Part shown: positions 61,091 through 64,000 of the stretch, piece by piece
Position numbering within the stretch: position 1 is the stretch's first letter
Layout of the letters: each line of letters starts with the position of its first letter
NCBI GenBank assembly: GCA_017794925.1
Contig: CP051238.1
Span: forward strand, 4,451,021-4,515,020
Reading direction: 5' to 3'
Origin: Aestuariibacter sp.
GTDB lineage: Bacteria > Pseudomonadota > Gammaproteobacteria > Enterobacterales > Alteromonadaceae
Length of the DNA: 64,000 nucleotides
Notes under the pieces: model-generated
Told to the model about the DNA's origin: nothing
Seen by the model: the letters and a program-made list of their open reading frames with translations, nothing else
Databases searched by the model: none
Position numbers and translations under genes: made by a program

Positions 61091-62878
61091 TTAACTCAAC
61101 AACTCAACCAGACTCGGTTGCGAGCCTGCCTGTTGGCGGTGCACGGTTTCAACGGTATTGAAGTAGAAGGTATCCAGCTCATCGGCAGACATAAACTGAT
61201 CACTGAATCCCGGCACAATCGGGTCGATGGCGTGCTTCAATGCCAGCACAAAATGCGCAATTAGCTGCCTAACGTTATCGCTACCCATGGCAATTCGCAT
61301 CGTGGTTAACCGAATACCCGCTTTTTCCTGCTCCTCGCGACTCAACTCAGAATGCGATGTCAGGGCCGGGCATAAAATCAGCGTATTGGTTTGCCCAATG
61401 CTGATTTGATGACCAAATGCAGGTTCCAGAGCATCAAAGAAACGGGCAAACTCCACGCGATTGAGTTCCGGTATATCCAGCTCTGCGGTAAATAAGGCGC
61501 AGGGCCAGCCGTGCTGATGCATTTTTTCACGCAGTCCGGCATTCGGGTGCTCAGGTAACGCATGGCTGTTTACCTTCACATTGGGGTGCGACGATAAAAA
61601 CCGCGTGAATACCTGCGTGTTAATGACTTTGCTTAACATGCGGTGGTTCAGTGTTTTCATGCCAGTTAACACGTCGAAGGCTTTCTCTGAATCGAGGAAC
61701 GAGCCTTTGATGTAATACACATCCCAAAACAGGGTTTGCGACCAATCGACGCCCTGGGTTGAATGCCCTTTTGGCTGGAACATGCGGTGTGTTTCACCAA
61801 TCACCACACCTGCGGTTGTAGTACCGGTGCCGCATATATCTTTGGTGTAGCTATGCATCACATAATCCGGACGACTGGCTTTGTCGGCGTGCTGCAATGG
61901 CTTGTGTAATACCGGCGTAGCCAGTGTAGAGTCCAGCATCACCAGCGCATTTTCGGCGTGTGCACGTCGACAAATTGCAGGTACATCCAGCACCAGACCA
62001 TGTGGATTACAGGGAGATTCAATGTACACGTGCAGCTTGGCGCCCGCAGCCAGTTTATCGGCATATTGGGTTTTCACGCTTTCAAGGTGCGCTTCAAACT
62101 CACTTTCAGAATAGCCGTCAAACCAGGCCAATGTTATCGCCATACGGTTTTCACGGGCAAAGTAATCGTGCAGCAACTGGAACACGCCGCCATACACGTT
62201 GCGTGACACAATCAGTACGTCGCCATGCGACAGTACATTCGACAACATGGCATCGATGGCCGCCATACCAGAGTTAAAGTTCCAGGCCAGATACTCTTGA
62301 GCATTCGGGCCGGCCTCCAGGTCCACAATGGCATTCGCCAGTGAAATATTCGTTGGGTTCATCAGGCGGCTGTAGATTTGATGCGTCGCTTCTTTGCCTT
62401 CAAATGCCTCTTCAACCCACTCGGTACAGGCGTATACATAGGTTGCGGTTTTTACTACTGCCGGCGTCGCCGAGAATAACGCAGGCACATTGTCGAACAG
62501 TGGATAATGTTGCTGCGAGTCCTGATTCAGACTTTGCCAGGTTTGGCGAAACGGGTTTTGCAAGGTATCCAGGACTTTGGCAATTTGGAATGACAAAAAC
62601 TTTTTAGCGTTGAAGTACGCCAGTTTGTCGGTTTTATCCAGGCCATCAAGCGTTTCCCGGGTCACCTGCCACAGCTGCTGCACACTGTCGTGAGCGGCAT
62701 ATAAATGTGTTGCCGTATCAGCCAGCGCTTTACCGTAAGCACTATCAGGCTTAATACCAAAGTGCGCTAATTGTTCATTAACCAGCTCAGGGACAGATTG
62801 TGCTTCAGTGGTGTGTCGTCTTGGCGATAGCGTTTTACTGGCCGCCGATAAAGCCGGCGCAGAATGTGATTGTGTCAT
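61091..62878 (-). CDS. PLP-dependent enzyme of the Cys/Met metabolism family, with long N-terminal extension
   Basis: A 595-residue protein, much longer than typical trans-sulfuration enzymes (380-430). The PLP domain runs from about 160 to 560: NFNSGMAAIDAML, ESPCNPHGLVLDVP, LDSTLATPVLHKPL and the lysine in HSYTKDICGTGTTTAGV, which is the Schiff-base site. About 150 residues precede it with no recognised domain. Enzymes of this family do beta- or gamma-elimination or replacement on sulfur amino acids. The reaction cannot be chosen from sequence. Confidence 0.8.
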   Translation of the reverse strand: MTQSHSAPALSAASKTLSPRRHTTEAQSVPELVNEQLAHFGIKPDSAYGKALADTATHLYAAHDSVQQLWQVTRETLDGLDKTDKLAYFNAKKFLSFQIAKVLDTLQNPFRQTWQSLNQDSQQHYPLFDNVPALFSATPAVVKTATYVYACTEWVEEAFEGKEATHQIYSRLMNPTNISLANAIVDLEAGPNAQEYLAWNFNSGMAAIDAMLSNVLSHGDVLIVSRNVYGGVFQLLHDYFARENRMAITLAWFDGYSESEFEAHLESVKTQYADKLAAGAKLHVYIESPCNPHGLVLDVPAICRRAHAENALVMLDSTLATPVLHKPLQHADKASRPDYVMHSYTKDICGTGTTTAGVVIGETHRMFQPKGHSTQGVDWSQTLFWDVYYIKGSFLDSEKAFDVLTGMKTLNHRMLSKVINTQVFTRFLSSHPNVKVNSHALPEHPNAGLREKMHQHGWPCALFTAELDIPELNRVEFARFFDALEPAFGHQISIGQTNTLILCPALTSHSELSREEQEKAGIRLTTMRIAMGSDNVRQLIAHFVLALKHAIDPIVPGFSDQFMSADELDTFYFNTVETVHRQQAGSQPSLVELLS

Positions 62879-63008
62879 TTGAATACCTGTTCGTTATATC
62901 TAGCATTAACTGAATATAATTCGAAACAAACATAAAATTAAGGAATTAAATTCATATAAATTTAACAAACAGGCAACAAATGTTTACTTATCGGCAAATA
63001 ACGCCCGA

Positions 63009-63581
63009 CTAAATCCGTGGATCGGTGGCTTTAATGATGCTGTCGTCCTGATACGTCGTCCACAATGCCTGTAGTGCCGGATATGCAGCGAAATCCCATA
63101 ATTCACGGAAACTCACCCAGTCGATTAAACAGAACAAACAAATGGTCGGGTAATCCCATTCGCTGAAATCGCCTTGTTCTGCGTAAGTATTCAGTGTGGT
63201 TAATGAAGTTTCGATGCGCTCCAGCTGGAGCCTGAAAAACAACAACTCGCGGTCCTGCTCTACGCCTGAACGCTTGAGCATCATCAGTTGTACAAACGAG
63301 TCGTTTGCGGCATCGATTAGCGTTAACAAGTTTTCCTGTTCCCAGCTCAACGGCGCTGCGTTCGACTTTGTCTGCAAATACCGGAATATCACCCGTGAAT
63401 CGAAAACCATTTGTTCGCCATCTTCCAGCGCAGGTACTTTTAACGCGGGGTTCTTTTCTTTCAGTAACGCGCGTCCCGGGCCGGCGAAAATATCCATATT
63501 CACAAACTCGTAGTCTGCGTCATTGAGCCATAAGCGAATGCGACGCACATAAGGTGATGTCGTAGAGCCGTACAATTTCAT
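63009..63581 (-). CDS. glutathione S-transferase family protein
   Basis: A 190-residue GST-type protein. The N-terminal thioredoxin-like domain starts MKLYGSTTSPYVRRIRLWL, with Ser or Tyr near the start as candidate GSH residue; VPALEDGEQMVFDSRVIFRY is the conserved P-x-L and E-S region. An alpha-helical C-terminal domain follows. Function beyond GST is not readable. Confidence 0.87.
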   Translation of the reverse strand: MKLYGSTTSPYVRRIRLWLNDADYEFVNMDIFAGPGRALLKEKNPALKVPALEDGEQMVFDSRVIFRYLQTKSNAAPLSWEQENLLTLIDAANDSFVQLMMLKRSGVEQDRELLFFRLQLERIETSLTTLNTYAEQGDFSEWDYPTICLFCLIDWVSFRELWDFAAYPALQALWTTYQDDSIIKATDPRI

Positions 63582-63686
63582 AATCTGATCCCGTTAGAAG
63601 AAAACGAGCACTCAGACTAATACGAACAAACGAAGATTGGCAATGCGGAGGGAGGTGCGGGGCGACAAGTCCCCGCAAAAATGTGC

Positions 63687-64000
63687 TTAAACGCTGAAGC
63701 TGGCGCCACAACCACAGGTTGTGGTGGCATTCGGGTTCTGAACCAGGAACCGAGAGCCTTCCAGACCGTCAACATAATCAACTACGCCGCCAACCAGATA
63801 CTGCAGACTCATAGGGTCAACGACCAGGGTCACGTCGTTTTTGTCGATGGTGGTGTCACCGTCATTCACTTTTTCGTCAAACGTAAAGCCATACTGAAAG
63901 CCGGAGCAGCCACCACCCGTTACATAAACGCGTAGTTTCAGATTCGGATTTTCTTCTTCTTCCACCAGCTCTCTGACTTTGCTGGCTGCTGCGTCCGAAA
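63687..64000 (-). CDS. erpA: iron-sulfur cluster insertion protein ErpA, 5' end missing
   Basis: The gene runs off the right edge; about 104 C-terminal residues are visible. The A-type cysteine motif is complete: one Cys in [18 protein letters not shown] and the pair CGCGASF at the C-terminus. [20 protein letters not shown] is characteristic of ErpA, which delivers [4Fe-4S] clusters to apoproteins. Sequence upstream of the visible reading frame ([15 protein letters not shown]) extends normally to the edge. Confidence 0.95.
   Translation of the reverse strand, partial: SDAAASKVRELVEEEENPNLKLRVYVTGGGCSGFQYGFTFDEKVNDGDTTIDKNDVTLVVDPMSLQYLVGGVVDYVDGLEGSRFLVQNPNATTTCGCGASFSV

Overview
The window looks like chromosomal DNA of a marine gammaproteobacterium, most likely an Alteromonadaceae member. 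That placement is inference from recalled family resemblance: TonB-dependent receptors, TPR-GGDEF sensors, a cobalamin-salvage block (mtnN, cbiB-like, btuF-like) and a tyrS / M23 peptidase / anmK / erpA backbone. No rRNA, tRNA, CRISPR array, transposase or prophage gene was seen.

Layout. 1-146: partial ketopantoate reductase. 352-732: small membrane protein. 841-21214: a large catabolic block. On the minus strand it has a beta-oxidation multifunctional enzyme, thiolase, MFS carrier and TonB receptor. On the plus strand it has two MDR dehydrogenases, three acyl-CoA dehydrogenases, EtfB/EtfA, ETF:quinone oxidoreductase, a two-domain 3-hydroxyacyl-CoA dehydrogenase, a second thiolase and an IclR regulator. 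21395-28382: two TPR-GGDEF sensors flanking an RsgA GTPase (with a possible attenuator leader) and a secreted amidohydrolase, ending in a broken copy of the amidohydrolase tail. 28459-31248: lipoprotein and two toxin-antitoxin pairs, an accessory patch. 31422-42149: second catabolic block, with a TRAP transporter, a minus-strand operon (SDR, SurE-like phosphatase, acyl-CoA ligase, aldehyde dehydrogenase, thioesterase) and a divergent plus-strand operon (MaoC hydratase, SDR, APH-like kinase). 42150-48337: REP-like hairpins and three divergent enzyme/LysR pairs. 48439-64000: mostly housekeeping genes.

The main finding is that the two catabolic blocks, separated by about 10 kb of unrelated genes, appear to form one regulon. 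A 15-bp palindrome, TTTCRC-N3-GYGAAA, occurs in eight places upstream of the TonB receptor, multifunctional enzyme, Zn-alcohol dehydrogenase, heteromeric acyl-CoA dehydrogenase, ETF:QO, TRAP transporter and both operons of the 39.8-kb divergent pair. The IclR protein at 20420 is the natural candidate to bind it. The combined set would take a carboxylic acid across the outer membrane (TonB receptor) and inner membrane (TRAP), activate it to a CoA ester, oxidise it through acyl-CoA dehydrogenases into a dedicated ETF/ETF-QO chain, and cleave it with two thiolases. The APH-like kinase together with an ACAD10/11-type dehydrogenase recalls the phosphorylation-dependent removal of a 4-hydroxyl group in levulinate and 4-hydroxy-acid catabolism. 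A SurE-type phosphatase in the same regulon is unexpected. The substrate cannot be read from the sequence.
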